From Sipunculus nudus (Eukaryota > Annelida > Sipuncula > Golfingiida > Sipunculidae): a DNA stretch of 64,000 nucleotides. Every line of letters begins with the position of its first letter. The first letter of the stretch is position 1. Under the pieces are notes generated by a model. It had not been told where the DNA came from, made no database searches, and worked only from the letters and a program-made list of their open reading frames with translations. Location: the NCBI GenBank assembly GCA_026874595.1, contig CM049320.1, positions 34,258,214-34,322,213 of the forward strand, in the 5' to 3' direction. Shown here piece by piece: positions 34,346 to 45,341 of the stretch. A program made the translations under genes and the position numbers.

Positions 34346-35540
34346 TGAAGGTAGTCACACAAATTGCGTATAGCTAAACTCATTATAGATTTTGTTAATA
34401 TATTTATTTCTTTATTTAGAAATCTGGTAAATAATGTTAATAAGCACACTTCACCTACTTTGAGTTTTCTCATTTGAAACAATTTTATTATTTTTACATC
34501 AATTATACTTTATTCAAAAGAACTTTGTAAAACTGCTTGGCTTTTAATTCGAGAATGTCCCATTCAGTAATTCAAAAGAGAATAGTATTACAAATACAGT
34601 ATTTATTACAAGTAAAAATGTCAAATCAAATTTATCTAATTGCTTTGTCTTACAAATGAAAGTTTTTAAATTGTCTCTTTGACAGGCTATTATGCAGTCG
34701 GTTGATATTAACCTACGATGTCCTGCCATATGCTGCCAAATCAACAATGATGCTGGTGTTACAGAACCGATAGCAGCAGAATCATGCCATGCTTTCATCT
34801 TTGCTGATAGTATTCACGGAGAAAGTGGGTGCAGAGCCACGTTTAAACGAATATGAAACTTGATGGCTGCGTATATTGCATTATACGCCTAGAACTGGCC
34901 CTAGCAGGACCAACTAATCAGGATGTTTACAGTTAAGTGTGTAAAGGGAAATAGAAAACCTATTCTATAAAGTTACTGCAGTATAAACTTTGAAGCACAC
35001 ATATATGACTTTACAAGAGGTAATACCAATTTCTGGATTTCTGTTGTACCCTGTGTCACCATTCTAAGAGAGAGATCCTGAATGCTACATCCAATCATTT
35101 GCTTGTTCTGAACTGCACAGATGTAGTAAATGAACTGCTTCATTTAAAGTAAAATAAAGTATGTTTACCCCCGTATTTTATTCTTGTTTTTTTCCCCACA
35201 GTTACTATCCATTTGATAAAAAAGCGTCCCCATTAAAGTGTCATAATATCCAAGTGGAATGACATGCCAGTTGAGGGCATACCTCCGCCAAGGAAAAGGA
35301 ATCGTACAAGATCTGCTCCTTTATCTCGCCCTTCAGTGAATTTGAATTGGTCCTGTCTGGTTTCGGTGCAATAGGTTCACCCAGAATATGTATAAACTTT
35401 CAAAATTCCTGTTTGAACAAATAAGTCAAGGAACCTATCAAGGAAGTCAAGGAAGTCTGGAGAACAATTCCTTGTTAATTTAAAAAAGGACCTTAATAAT
35501 GGTTTTGCAAAGACCAAACGGAAGTAATTAGCACCATACA
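34346..35540. other. Non-coding DNA
   Basis: No supported gene. Poly-T and AT-rich tracts are present. Confidence 0.5.
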
Positions 35541-35705
35541 AGGTTCCTCAAGGAACCAAAAACCTATTTACAGAACCGAAAAGGTTCCTCAGGGAACCCC
35601 TTTGAGGGTTCCAGAAGGGACCAACATTCAGTGTTCCTCAGGGAACCAAGATGGATTCCAAATATGTGACAAGCCAAAGAACCAAAATGGGTTCCACTTA
35701 GAACC
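35541..35705. repeat. Cluster of GGTTCCTCAGGGAACC-type palindromes
   Basis: Close repeats of GGTTCCTCAAGGAACC, GGTTCCTCAGGGAACC and GTTCCTCAGGGAAC, each a near-perfect inverted repeat of 14-16 bases, fill this stretch, followed by GGGTTCCACTTAGAACCC. It is probably the end of a small inverted-repeat transposon. A related GTTCC...GGGGAAC pair occurs at 32160-32190. Confidence 0.5.
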
Positions 35706-35710
35706 CTTTT

Positions 35711-35919
35711 TCAGCTCAGCTGACCATAAGTCATCTGAGCTATAGCGATCACTTTGTTTGATCATTCTTATTCCTTACTCATCAATACAAATCTAGCATG
35801 TCAACCAGACATGGCCTATGATTCCTCTTCCTCCAAGACATCGCTATTTGTTATTATTATAGATTTTTATCTTTCTGGTCAACTTCAGATGAGCACCGTA
35901 ACACATAGGTCCCTTGTTT
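35711..35919. repeat. Internally deleted copy of the AGCTCAGCTGAC...CCTTGTTT repeat
   Basis: It starts CAGCTCAGCTGACCATAAG, then TGAGCTATAGCGATCAC, and jumps at ~35757 to sequence matching ~31735-31878 of the long copy (CTCATCAATACAAA; GGTCAACTTCAGATGAGC; GGTCCCTTGTTTT). The deletion relative to the long copy is about 1.5 kb. Confidence 0.65.
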
Positions 35920-36719
35920 TATAGTCCCGCCATCAGTCATTAGTAGAATTTCTTGTAAAAAAGGTTAAATTTATCATAAAAAAGTATTGCATTTTCCCCC
36001 TCAAATGTGAAACAAGTTTAATCCACCCAATTCTTGAACGATGTTAATTCTGAGGAAATCTATGATAATTGTGACTCCTGTCACATATGAGGTACTGATA
36101 ATTTTTACTCAGATTTGACACACAAGATGTTTCCTTCAAGTGTTAGAAGTGTTTGAAAACTGGTGACTTGTGACCTTGATCTTCAAGATCTAATCAAGAG
36201 AAATCTAGGATGATTGCATATAAGCCCCTAACTTTGGAGATATTTTCTTTAACTTTTGGGGGAGGCCGATTGGGATTGGAGACATTTATATCTTAAACAA
36301 AGCCATACTACTAAATTTACTCTTTTATCCTGTGTAAATAATTTTCACAAAACCAAATAACGGCTGTTTTGTTTTAGCCTGTGTGAAGACATTTAACAAA
36401 GAAGATCGAATTATGCCCACAAGTGCCAGAGAGGATGTTTCTAACATAGCCTATCAGAAGTGTCAAGACAAAAAGAGGTCTTTTTGGCCAGTGCTAATAC
36501 GGGACTGAGGCGGGCAGCAAATAAGTGAAAGGATTAGTATTCCGATAGCATATATGTCGTGTGTAACATTCAATGCAACCTGACATACTGTGAAACATTA
36601 GAAACAAAATTTATAATTTTATATGTCCTTTCTGATTTGGATGTTTTGCATATTGGGTGTGTATGTGTGAGGGAGAGAGAGAGAGACAGACAGACAGACA
36701 TACAGAGAGAAAGAGGTGT
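35920..36719. other. Non-coding DNA ending in (GA)n/(GACA)n
   Basis: No supported gene. A GAGAGA/GACAGACA simple repeat lies at ~36671-36700, immediately before satellite 2. A short open stretch near 36390-36480 has no recognisable motif. Confidence 0.5.
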
Positions 36720-37926
36720 CATGGTGATATCACAAAATGATCACTATGTGACCTCAGCATATGACAATTCTGTGACATGAAGAGAGTGCCATCAAGTTGA
36801 AATTACAGTATCACCATGTGACCTAAGCATGTGACATCACTGAGTCACCAGTGTGAGGTTACAAAATTCATGTCACAGTGAGGTCACAGCATGACGTCTG
36901 TGTGAGCTAAGCTGTGAGGTCGTGGTGACATCAGCATGTGACATCTCTGTGACATCGAGATAGACAGATCATGGTGAAGTCACAGTATGATCACAATGTG
37001 ACCTAAGTGTGTGACATCACTGTGTCACCAGTGTGAGGTTACAAAATTCAAGTCACAGTTAGGTCACAGCAAGACGTCTGTGTGAGCTAATCTGTGAAGT
37101 CGTGGTGACATCAACATGTGACATCTCTGTGACATTGAGATAGACAGATCATGGTGAAGTCACAGCATGATCACAATGTGACCTAAGCGTGTGACATCAC
37201 TGTGTCACCAGTGTGAGGTTACAAAATTCATGTCAAAGTGAGGTCACAGCATGAGGTCTGTGTGAGCTAATCTGTGAGGTCGTGGTGACATCAGCATGTG
37301 ACATCCCTGTGACATCGAGATAGACACATCATGGTGAAGTCACAGTATGATCACTATGAGACCTAAGCCTGTGACATCACTGTGTTACCAGTGTGAGGTC
37401 ACAAAATTCATGTCACAGTGAGGTCACAGCATTAGATCTATGTGAGCTAATCTGTGAGGTCGTGGTGACATCAGCATGTGATATCCCTGTGACATCGAGA
37501 TAGACACATCATGGTGAAGTCACAGTATGATCACCATGAGACCTAAGCGTGTGACATCACTGTGTTACCAGTGTAAGGTTACAAAATTCATGTCACAGTG
37601 AAGTCACAGCATGAGGTCTGTGTGGGCTAATCTGTGAGGTCGTGGTGACATCAGCATGTGACATCTCTGTGACATTGAGATAGACACATCTTGGTGAAAT
37701 CACAGCATGATCACCATGTGATCTCAGCGTGTGACATCACTGTGTCACCAGTGTGAGGTTACAAAATTCATGTAAGAGTGAGGTCACAACATGAGGTCTG
37801 TGTGAGCTAATCTGTTAGGTCGTGGTGACATCAGCATGTGACATCTCTGTGACATCGAGAGAGAGGGATCAGGATGAAGTCACAGTATAATCACCATGTG
37901 ACCTAAGCGTGTGACTTCACTGAGAC
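36720..37926. repeat. Satellite 2: exact 180-bp monomers, about 6.7 copies
   Basis: The phrase TGTGAGCTAATCTGTGAGGT recurs at 36901, 37081, 37261, 37441, 37621 and 37801, exactly 180 bases apart. The monomer is built of GTGACATCAC, GTGTCACC, CAGTGAGGTCACAG and CATGGTGAAGTCACAG. This GTGA...TCAC vocabulary matches satellite 1, although monomer length and sequence differ. The array ends directly at the second copy of the 172-bp module. Confidence 0.92.
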
Positions 37927-38098
37927 GAGACACGTGCTTACCAGCCTCCTGGGGCGAATGACCGATTTTCTAGGAAAATACGACATAGAAATTTGTACAA
38001 AACACTTGCAGTTGACCCAACATATAAATGGGCGCATTATACGAAATGCATGAACAAGAAAACTGACTGTTCTAGTTCTTAAAAATACAGGATATGTC
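37927..38098. repeat. 172-bp module, copy 2, at the right edge of satellite 2
   Basis: It is a same-length, same-orientation counterpart of 8718-8889, with scattered substitutions. It starts GAGACACGTGCTTACCAGCC and ends GGATATGTC. After it the sequence becomes unrelated to copy 1, where satellite 1 would begin. Confidence 0.8.
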
Positions 38099-38565
38099 TA
38101 GTGATAAATATACTAGGGGAAAACGGACATATTCTATGTTGTACAAGAAATGTGCAACCAACAAATTGGGATTAAACTGACATTCTAGGTCTTGGAAAAT
38201 TTATTAATATTGATTATTCCTATATTTCAGGGTATCAGTATAAAGGGCAGTAATATACGGTTCCTACCGGGAAGAAGAAATATGAGACCATCGTCAGCTT
38301 GTTGCCAACATCAGGAGGAGCATGTGTGGACTGACGTGACAGTTCCGAGAACTCATGGTCGTTCCGGAGCTGTTACGCTTCATTGACCCAAACCACCCCA
38401 AAATCGGTCCGACAGAACATCGCATTCTTTTCCACCAGGGTTTTCGCGGGCCACTTGTGCAGGCCATACTACGAAAGGGAAACCGTTGAATGACCCTTGA
38501 CCCGCAGAGACTTTACTTGAGTGTCACTCTGGATTGAGAGACAAACATGGTTGGTTTATTGTATC
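38099..38565 (+). other. Unassigned; possible exon fragment with Sm-like motif
   Basis: A polypyrimidine-poor but plausible splice acceptor, CCTATATTTCAG, ends at 38230. It is followed by codons for GISIKGSNIRFL, which resembles the C-terminal strand of Sm/LSm proteins (I-R-G-x-x-I-R-F). The expected following residues are absent and the frame soon loses any similarity, so this could be chance. The rest of the interval is not assignable. Confidence 0.2.
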
Positions 38566-41500
38566 CCCAGACAAAGTCGAGGGATACTATGTTTTCATAC
38601 CAGTCCCGCCGCCGCCGCCTATAAATCTTGTTGGCGCGATAACCCAAAAAATATTTCACGGAATTTTACCAAACTTGGTATATGTATAGATATGGGTAAG
38701 AGGACGACGCCTATTTAAAATGAGGTCATGACCTTTACTAGGAGGGTATCCTTGACCTTGAATAGGTCCAATTTTGGGGAAAATCACACCAATTCTTTAA
38801 TATCTAAAGAAATCTTGCATGGATTTATCCCAAAATCAAGTTGATGGAAGATCATGGACAGGGTTGTCATGTTCAAGAAACTGGTGGCGCCACCTATTAT
38901 TCTTTACTTGTTTTCGTGCCGTTTAATACACCAAAAATTGCCACCTTACAGTACTGTGAGCATTATAAGTCAAAAACTAATGGACAGATTTCTTTTATAT
39001 TATGCATATACATAGGTATGGGTTATGGGATGATGTTTATTTAAATTGGGGTCATGACCTTTCCTATGATAGTGGCCTTGACCTTGAATATTGCCATATA
39101 TGGTGAAAATCACACACCTCTTATGATATCTCCAGTGTTGATAGCCATATGGATTTCAAACATGACTTATGGATGGCCCACCACTAAAGTAAGAACCCTA
39201 TAGGTTCTAGGGTCATGAGGTCAAAGGTCAAGATCACTGGACTGGCATTTTAAAAGATACTGTGGATGCATTTTAAGCCAACCTTTCATCCCAGGTCTTT
39301 GATCTTAAATATATAGCTCACTTGCCAATAGTGGATGATCCATATAAATTTTGGGGTCACAAGGACAAAGGTCAAGGCCACAGGAGCTATCTGTCCAAAA
39401 TTAGTTTCTGGATGATAATTCCTGCTTTTATTGATGTATTGATTTCAAATTTGACTTATATATGTCCCATTGAAAAAAGCAAGACTCCAATTGATTTTGG
39501 GTCATGAGGTCAAAGGTCAAGGTCACAGGACACATCTTTAAAAAGATTGTGGATGCATTTCAGCCAAACATTTCATCTCAGATCTTTCACTTTGCACATA
39601 TAGTTCACCTGCAAAGAGAGGAAGACCCCTATCAGTTTTGAGGTCACAAGGTCAAAGGTGAAGGTCACAGGAGCCATCTGTCCAAAAATTAGTTTCTTGA
39701 TGATGATTCTTTCTTTTATTGATGTATGGATTTCAAACTTGACTTGTATTAGACCCATTGGAAAAGCAAGACCCTAATTGATTTTGGGGTCATGAGGTCA
39801 AAGGTCAAGGTCACAGGACACATCTTTAAAAAGATGTGGATGCATTTTCAGCCAAACATTTCATCTCAGATCTTTCATCTTGCACGTATATAGTTCACCT
39901 GCCAAGAGAGGAAGAACCCTATCAGTTTTGAGGTCACAAGGTCAAAGGTGAAGGTCACATGGGCCATCTGTCCAAAAATTAGTATCTTGATGATAATTCC
40001 TGCTTTTATTGATGTATAGATTTAAAACTTGATTTGTATATGTCCCATTGGAAAAGCAAGACCCAAATTGATTTTGGGGTCATGAGGTCAAAGGTCAAGG
40101 TCACAGGACACATCTTTAAAAAGATGTGGATGCATTTTCAGCCAAACATTTCATCTCAGATCTTTCATCTTGCACATATAGTTCACCTGCAAAGAGAGGA
40201 AGAACCCTATTAATTTTGAGGTCACAAAGTCAAAGGTGAAGGTCACAGGAGCCATCTGTCCAAAAATTAGTTTCTTGATGATGATTCTTTCTTTTATTGA
40301 TGTATGGATTTCAAACTTGACTTGTATTAGACCCATTGGAAAAGCAAGACCCTAATTGATTTTGGGGCATGAGGTCAAAGGTCAAGGTAACAGGACACAT
40401 CTTTAAAAAGATGTGGATGCATTTTCAGCCAAACATTTCATCTCAGATCTTTCATCTTGCACATATAGTTCACCTGCCAAGAGAGGAAGACCCCTATCAG
40501 TTTTGAGGTCACAAGGTCAAAGGTGAAGGTCACAGGAGCCATCTGTCCAAAAATTAGTTTCTTGATGATGATTCTTTCTTTTATTGATGTATGGATTTCA
40601 AACTTGACTTGTATTAGACCCATTGGAAAAGCAAGACCCTAATTGATTTTGGGGTCATGAGGTCAAAGGTCAAGGTCATAGGACATCTTTAAAAAGATGT
40701 GGATGCATTTTCAGCCAAACATTTCATCTCAGATCTTTCATCTTGCACGTATATAGTTCACCTGCCAAGAGAGGAAGAACCCTATCAGTTTTGAGGTCAC
40801 AAGGTCAAAGGTGAAGGTCACATGGGCCATCTGTCCAAAAATTAGTTTCTTGATGATAATTCCTGCTTTTATTGATGTATGGATTTTAAACTTGACTTGC
40901 ATATGTCCCATTGGGAAAGCAAGACCCGAATTGATTTCTGGGTCATGAGGTCAAAGGTCAAGGTCACAGGAAACCTCTTAAAAAAGATTGTGGATGCATT
41001 TTCAGTCAAACAATCCATCTCAGTTCTTTCATCTTGCACATATAGTTCACCTGCCAAGGGTGGAAGAGACCTATCAATTTTGAGGTCACAAGGTCAAAGG
41101 TGAAGGACAAATGAGCCATCTGTCAAAAAATTAGTTTCTGGATGATAATTCCTGCTTTTATTGATGTATGGATTTCAAACTTGACTTGTATATGTCCCAT
41201 CGAAAAAGCAAGACCCAAATTGATTTTGGGGTCATGAGGTCGAAGGTCAAGGTCACAGGACACATCTTTAAAAAGATGTGGATGCATTTTCAGCCTAACA
41301 TTTCATCTCAGATCTATCATCTTGCACATATAGTTCACCTGCCAAGACAGGTAGAACCCCTATCAATTTTGTGGTCACAAGGTCAAAGGTGAAGGTCACA
41401 GGAGCCATCTGTCAAAACAAATTAGTTTCTGGATGATAATTCCTGCTTTATTGATGTATAGATTTCAAATTTGACTTGCATATGTCCCATTGGGAAAGCC

Positions 41501-41740
41501 AGACCCAAATTGATTTTGGGGTCATGAGGTCAAAGGTCAAGGTCACAGGACACATCTTTAAAAAGATCAAGGTCACAGGACCAACATCTTCAACAAGATT
41601 GTGGATTGTTAGATGGAAGAAACAATAAATATGCCAAGTGTCAGTATATGCTGCTAAAAATGGGGGTCTATTCTTAAAAGGGGGGGGGGGCTACTATGTC
41701 TGGGGATACTCTGGCACCTGCGGTGCCAAGAAATGTCTAG
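38566..41740. repeat. Dispersed element with inverted GTATCCCCAGACA ends and internal tandem array
   Basis: The left edge reads GTATCCCCAGACAAAGTCGA with a local hairpin to GGGATACTATG. The right edge, read in reverse, is AGTATCCCCAGACATAGTAG, so the ends are inverted. Inside are GGTGGCGCCACC (38883-38894), AGGTCATGACCT (38723-38734) and GGGTCATGACCT (39049-39060), then a tandem array. Non-coding: minus-strand open frames of 61-62 codons recur once per unit and are repeat artefacts. Confidence 0.6.
39160..41590. repeat. Tandem array of eight ~289-bp units rich in AGGTCA half-sites
   Basis: GATGTAT(G)GATTTCAAACTTGA recurs near 39432, 39721, 40010, 40299, 40586, 40875, 41164 and 41453, a period of 287-290 bases. 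Each unit normally carries AGGTCA-A-AGGTCA-AGGTCA (for example 39507-39525) and a second cluster AGGTCA-CA-AGGTCA, then AGGTGA and AGGTCA (for example 39641-39667). The AAGATGTGGATGCATTTTCA segment links the two clusters. Similar degenerate units occur at ~29230-29560. Confidence 0.9.
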
Positions 41741-41750
41741 TTTCCCCGTG

Positions 41751-41752
<2 letters not shown>

Positions 41753-41793
<41 letters not shown>

Positions 41794-41795
41794 CA
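41753..41795. repeat. (CA)n/(TA)n microsatellite
   Basis: An ACACAC run passes into ATATATATACATAC. It is preceded by a G run (~41681-41690). Confidence 0.9.
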
Positions 41796-42855
41796 TACAC
41801 TTCGTAGTATACTGCCCGGGTTTATCCAGAAACAACCAACACTTTCCCAAATTCATTCAGGGATTCATGACATGTATGTATATAGAAAGAAAGATGGGCC
41901 ACCAACCCTTACAGAATCATCCTAGAGACTTCAACGTTGTAGGGTACGCTATCGTTATTGATATTGATATGTTACATAGATTGTAAGTTTTCCATGTAGG
42001 GTACGCTACTATTGTTTTAGATTAGCTATGTTGTGTAGATTGTGAGTTGTCACAGCCGCCAATTGATATACTAGATTTTCTGTCGTTTGGAGAAGAATCA
42101 TTCGCCACAGTGTGTATTACATTGTTTCAATTATATCCACGCTGACCTTAGTGTGTCATGAGCAGCCTCGGCAGTGCCAGTGCGGTTGCCTAGCGACTGG
42201 GTGTGATCCACCCAGTGACACATGTGAGGTTATTTGCTTTATGGGCCTATGGGCATTCGTTATAAACATTTGGGCTCATTCACCCTGAATATACCTCTCT
42301 AGGACTCTCAATCATATTTCATTTCACGGATAACGGCGGAGTTCTGTACATTGAATTCGCTACATTCAACCCTCAACGAGCATTCGATCAGATAATCTTA
42401 CAAATTGTCAAATCCATGAGCATCTTAATCATCACTGTCGTGAATTCTGGAGAAATCTATGTTCCATCATTGCTGATTTCATAGACATTAAATCTTCACT
42501 GGCTTTCGCCGTTCCTACACCGGGACATCCAGGAACAACTTTCTTGGTTAAGGACGCTCTGCTGTTGCATGTGTTTGTATTTATTATTTCTTTTTGTATT
42601 TCATTGAGCTCAATGCCAAATTTGGCGGTGCACCTTAGAAAATTTAAGGGATACACGTAAGACGGTGTAGGTTTTGCTTTTGTCACTTCTTCATAATATA
42701 TATATGTATATCTGTTGACATATGCTGTCAATACTGTGAAACCTCCTATTGAAACCGCATCTCATTTTGTAACTGTAACTATATGAGGAATTTGTCGAAC
42801 ACGAAAACAACCTAAACATTTATGGAGTCATATATTCTTACATCCCCCTTGAATT

Positions 42856-42872
42856 TGGTGACCCCGACGTGA
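42856..42872 (+). promoter_or_regulatory. Primer-binding site for tRNA-Trp
   Basis: TGGTGACCCCGACGTGA is the complement of the 3' end of animal tRNA-Trp including CCA. The same primer is known for CsRn1/Kabuki-type Ty3/Gypsy elements, consistent with the gag that follows. The LTR end is probably the ACA a few bases upstream, near 42842. Confidence 0.75.
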
Positions 42873-42999
42873 ATTACCAAGGGGGGCGTTTCTCGATTCC
42901 ACAAGAACAACGACAGATAGTATTCCTTTTCAATCCGTTAATTGTAGATAATTACTTACTTGGACCTAGTTGAGTCGTATGCTCTTTAAAGAAACTGAC

Positions 43000-43803
43000 A
43001 TGTCAGACTACGAAACAGAGACGCAGGTGGCTGCGCCGTTGATTTGTACAGTGGGTTTAAAATTACCCCCATTTTGGTGTGTGGACCCCCAAATCTGGTT
43101 TGCGTTAGCAGAGGCCCAACTGGAGACGCGTAATATTACATAAGAAAAAAACTAAATACGCGCACGTCATCTCAGTACTGAAACCGGAAATCGCACAAGA
43201 AATACGCGATCTTTTGGTAGAGCTTCCACCGGATGACCCGTATACGACACTGAAAGAGCTTCTCATTAAACGGAGAGGCTTCTGATCAGCGTCGCGTACA
43301 AATGCTCCTTAACGAGGTAGAGTTAGGCGATCGTAAACCGTCACAACTATTGCGTCGCATGAAACAGCTCCTGGGGGAGCAAAAGCTGGAAAAGGGCATA
43401 TTGAAGCAGCTATTCTTACAAAGGCTTCCACCAAATGTCCAGCTGATCTTAGCGTCCACGTGCGAATCTCTCTCATTAAAAGATTTAGCCAGTCTTGCGG
43501 ACCGAATATTAGAAGTCCACGTGCCAACCATCGGGGCTGTGGCACCTGCGGGTATAGCAGCCAGTGCCGGTACCCAACCAGTGGCTGTAACGGCTGTCGC
43601 AACAGCAAAACCGAGGGATTACGATGAACATGAATCTATCGATAATCTCACTTAGATGGTCGGTGATCTCCAGACAAAGGTCGAGCGGATACAATACAGT
43701 CTTAAACGCAGTCGTAGCAAATCGCTCTCAAGTCCGTGCGGTAAAAGATCGGCTCAGACCACCACGGAAGTCGCACAAGCTTCAGACCTGTGCAGATTTA
43801 GGA
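43000..43803 (+). pseudogene. CsRn1-like Gag, frameshifted and 3'-truncated
   Basis: It starts at ATG 43000 (MSDYETETQVAAP, then KLPPFW and DPQIWFALAEAQ). It meets TAA at 43141-43143, resumes in another frame (KPEIAQEIRDLLVELPPDD, YTTLKELLIKR), shifts again near 43283, and continues as the open frame 43302-43655 with LLNEVELGDRKPSQLLRRM, LFLQRLPPNVQLILAS and LADRILEV. The order and motifs match the capsid of CsRn1-like elements. It ends at DLCRF, where the usual C-terminal Cys/His segment should begin. At least three lesions make it non-functional. Confidence 0.8.
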
Positions 43804-44160
43804 TAATTACATTATTATATCAAACACTTTTAATATACTAGTACGAAGAGTGACCAGTAATGGTAACCAGCGATATCACATCCCATTACAAAGAATATGC
43901 TGTGACAGATTTAATTTATTTTTCACCTATTCTTTGTTTTTTCTATTTATTGATTGTATATTGCATTCTAGCCCGATGAGTGGACACTATGAGATGCATT
44001 TTATCTTTATTGAGACTTGCATTACATCTCCATGGGTGTGCATAATGATTGTTGATGTATTATTTGTATATTGCATCTTAGTATCAATTGTGTACGTAGG
44101 GAAATCAGCATCGGGCCCGACAGGAACGTCCGGAAAACTTCGGGTGTCAGCCATTCCCTG
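43804..44160. other. AT-rich spacer before the G+C-rich block
   Basis: No gene seen. Base composition changes visibly near 44100 from AT-rich to G+C-rich. Confidence 0.5.
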
Positions 44161-44219
44161 GCCAGGAAGACCCAAACAATGAGAAGGGTGGTGGGGCCAG
44201 ACACGCAGTGAAGTACCGC

Positions 44220-44392
44220 CTCCTCCCTGTGTCCAATGGGATTCCTCGAGGTTCCGCCGGCCAGTCGGGATTCGTGGAACCCCGCCGACCAATAGGAGAT
44301 GGGGCGACGGGATGAACCAATAGGAGACGGAGCAAAGGGCTTCGCCGCCAGCCGAAAAGCGGAGGGCGTCTGAGCACTTTGAGGGTATAAAA
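44220..44392 (+). promoter_or_regulatory. Promoter with three CCAAT boxes and a TATA box
   Basis: CCAAT is at 44233-44237, 44289-44293 and 44317-44321 (the last two in the context CCAATAGGAGA). TATAAAA is at 44386-44392, 46 bases before the first ATG. This is a compact, textbook Pol II promoter layout and differs from anything in the surrounding AT-rich DNA. Confidence 0.7.
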
Positions 44393-44437
44393 CACCCATC
44401 GGCCTGAGAGCTCACACACTTCCACCGCACCTCCGGT

Positions 44438-45109
44438 ATGAAACGCGGGTTTGGTATCGCGATGCAGCACCAGAAGCCCGGCGCCAAGAAACTCAAGGGC
44501 AAGAATTACGCCTCAGCCATACAGATGCCCTTGTCTAAGAACGATAAAGAAAACGCGACCCCCGAATCGCGTCTAACCCTCGGCATCGCCGGTAGTGTCA
44601 GACCGGTGTTCCATTAAAAACAAAGTGGACTTGGGTTTTGGGTATTTCCTCACCAAAGTCCACACTGCAGCGGAAGAGGGACAGCTCCGTGCCATGATCG
44701 GCCTGTGGCGGAACGGCGTCCCTGAGAAGAAACGCCTGCTCAATTTGGTCTGTCTGAAAGAACACAAAGAACACCAAGTTTTTCTGAGTCGGGAAATGAA
44801 GAAAGGGCATACCAGGTCACCAACGGGTTTCGAGTACGTCCAGGGGAGCAGTCTGAACGGGAATGACGTGCTTAAAGTGAACGTACACCATGGGTTCCAT
44901 TATTGCGTGCAAAGCAGGGACTGGTACATCGGCAAAGACGACAAGCCGTGGCCCAGCAAATCCGGCTTGGCCCTCCCCGAAGCCGTGTTAGACACGAGCT
45001 GGTAGCCAAAACAGACGATATCATAGAGCTGTTCCCCAAACTGCTTTGCACAGAACATCACCAGAATTTTCTGGAAACGGAAACGTGCTCGGGGTTCCAT
45101 TTCTAACAC
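44438..45109 (+). pseudogene. Damaged small gene V1 with possible PC4-like domain
   Basis: The first ATG after the TATA box opens a 59-codon basic frame (44438-44617; MKRGFGIAMQHQKPGAKKLK). Coding character then continues in a second frame (about 44575-45005) and returns to the first frame for the C-terminus (to ~45106), which implies two frameshifts. The middle segment contains VLKVNVHHGFHY, WYIGKDDKPWPSKSGLALPE, then DDIIELF. This is reminiscent of the single-stranded-DNA-binding PC4/p15 fold, with a positively charged strand and then K-P-S/T-K-x-G-L/I-x-L. That similarity is my inference and weak. An AATAAA signal lies at 45238-45243. The gene could instead be an unrelated virus-type basic protein. 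Confidence 0.5.
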
Positions 45110-45237
45110 GCCGCAGACGAAGTACCATATTCCCAGCTGCCAGACCCCTCAGACGACGATGAGACGAGCGAAGCCGAAGCTTGCCAGTACATCCTGAAAA
45201 TATGTTCTAAATACGTTCGATTTTGTTTGTTGGTTGA

Positions 45238-45243
45238 AATAAA
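45238..45243 (+). terminator. Polyadenylation signal AATAAA after V1
   Basis: AATAAA sits about 130 bases after the last coding-like frame of V1 and about 55 bases before the next TATA box, giving a very tight gene-to-gene spacing. Confidence 0.55.
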
Positions 45244-45297
45244 AGTTGTGTTTAATGCCGGTCTTGTTGGTCGATCACGTGAATGCGTGTGCCTGTG

Positions 45298-45304
45298 TAT
45301 ATAA
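45298..45304 (+). promoter_or_regulatory. TATA box of V2
   Basis: TATATAA, 38 bases before ATG 45342, in a short G+C-rich leader. The placement matches the other small genes of the block. Confidence 0.6.
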
Positions 45305-45341
45305 GAGGGTGTGTATCCGCATTTATCGCCCCAAACCAACC

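Larger units (their letters stand above)
42154..43803 (+). mobile_element. CsRn1-like Ty3/Gypsy fragment: LTR, primer site and gag
   Basis: A probable 5' LTR starts TGTCATGAGCAGCC at 42154, with TATAAA at 42261-42266. A primer-binding site complementary to tRNA-Trp and a gag with the CsRn1 signature follow. The element stops inside gag at about 43803, so protease, polymerase and the 3' LTR are missing. The G+C-rich block begins some 300 bases further on. Confidence 0.75.

Noticed and set aside
39573-41057. Set of very similar 61-62 codon minus-strand open frames
   Set aside because: They recur once per 289-bp tandem unit, so they are repeat artefacts.
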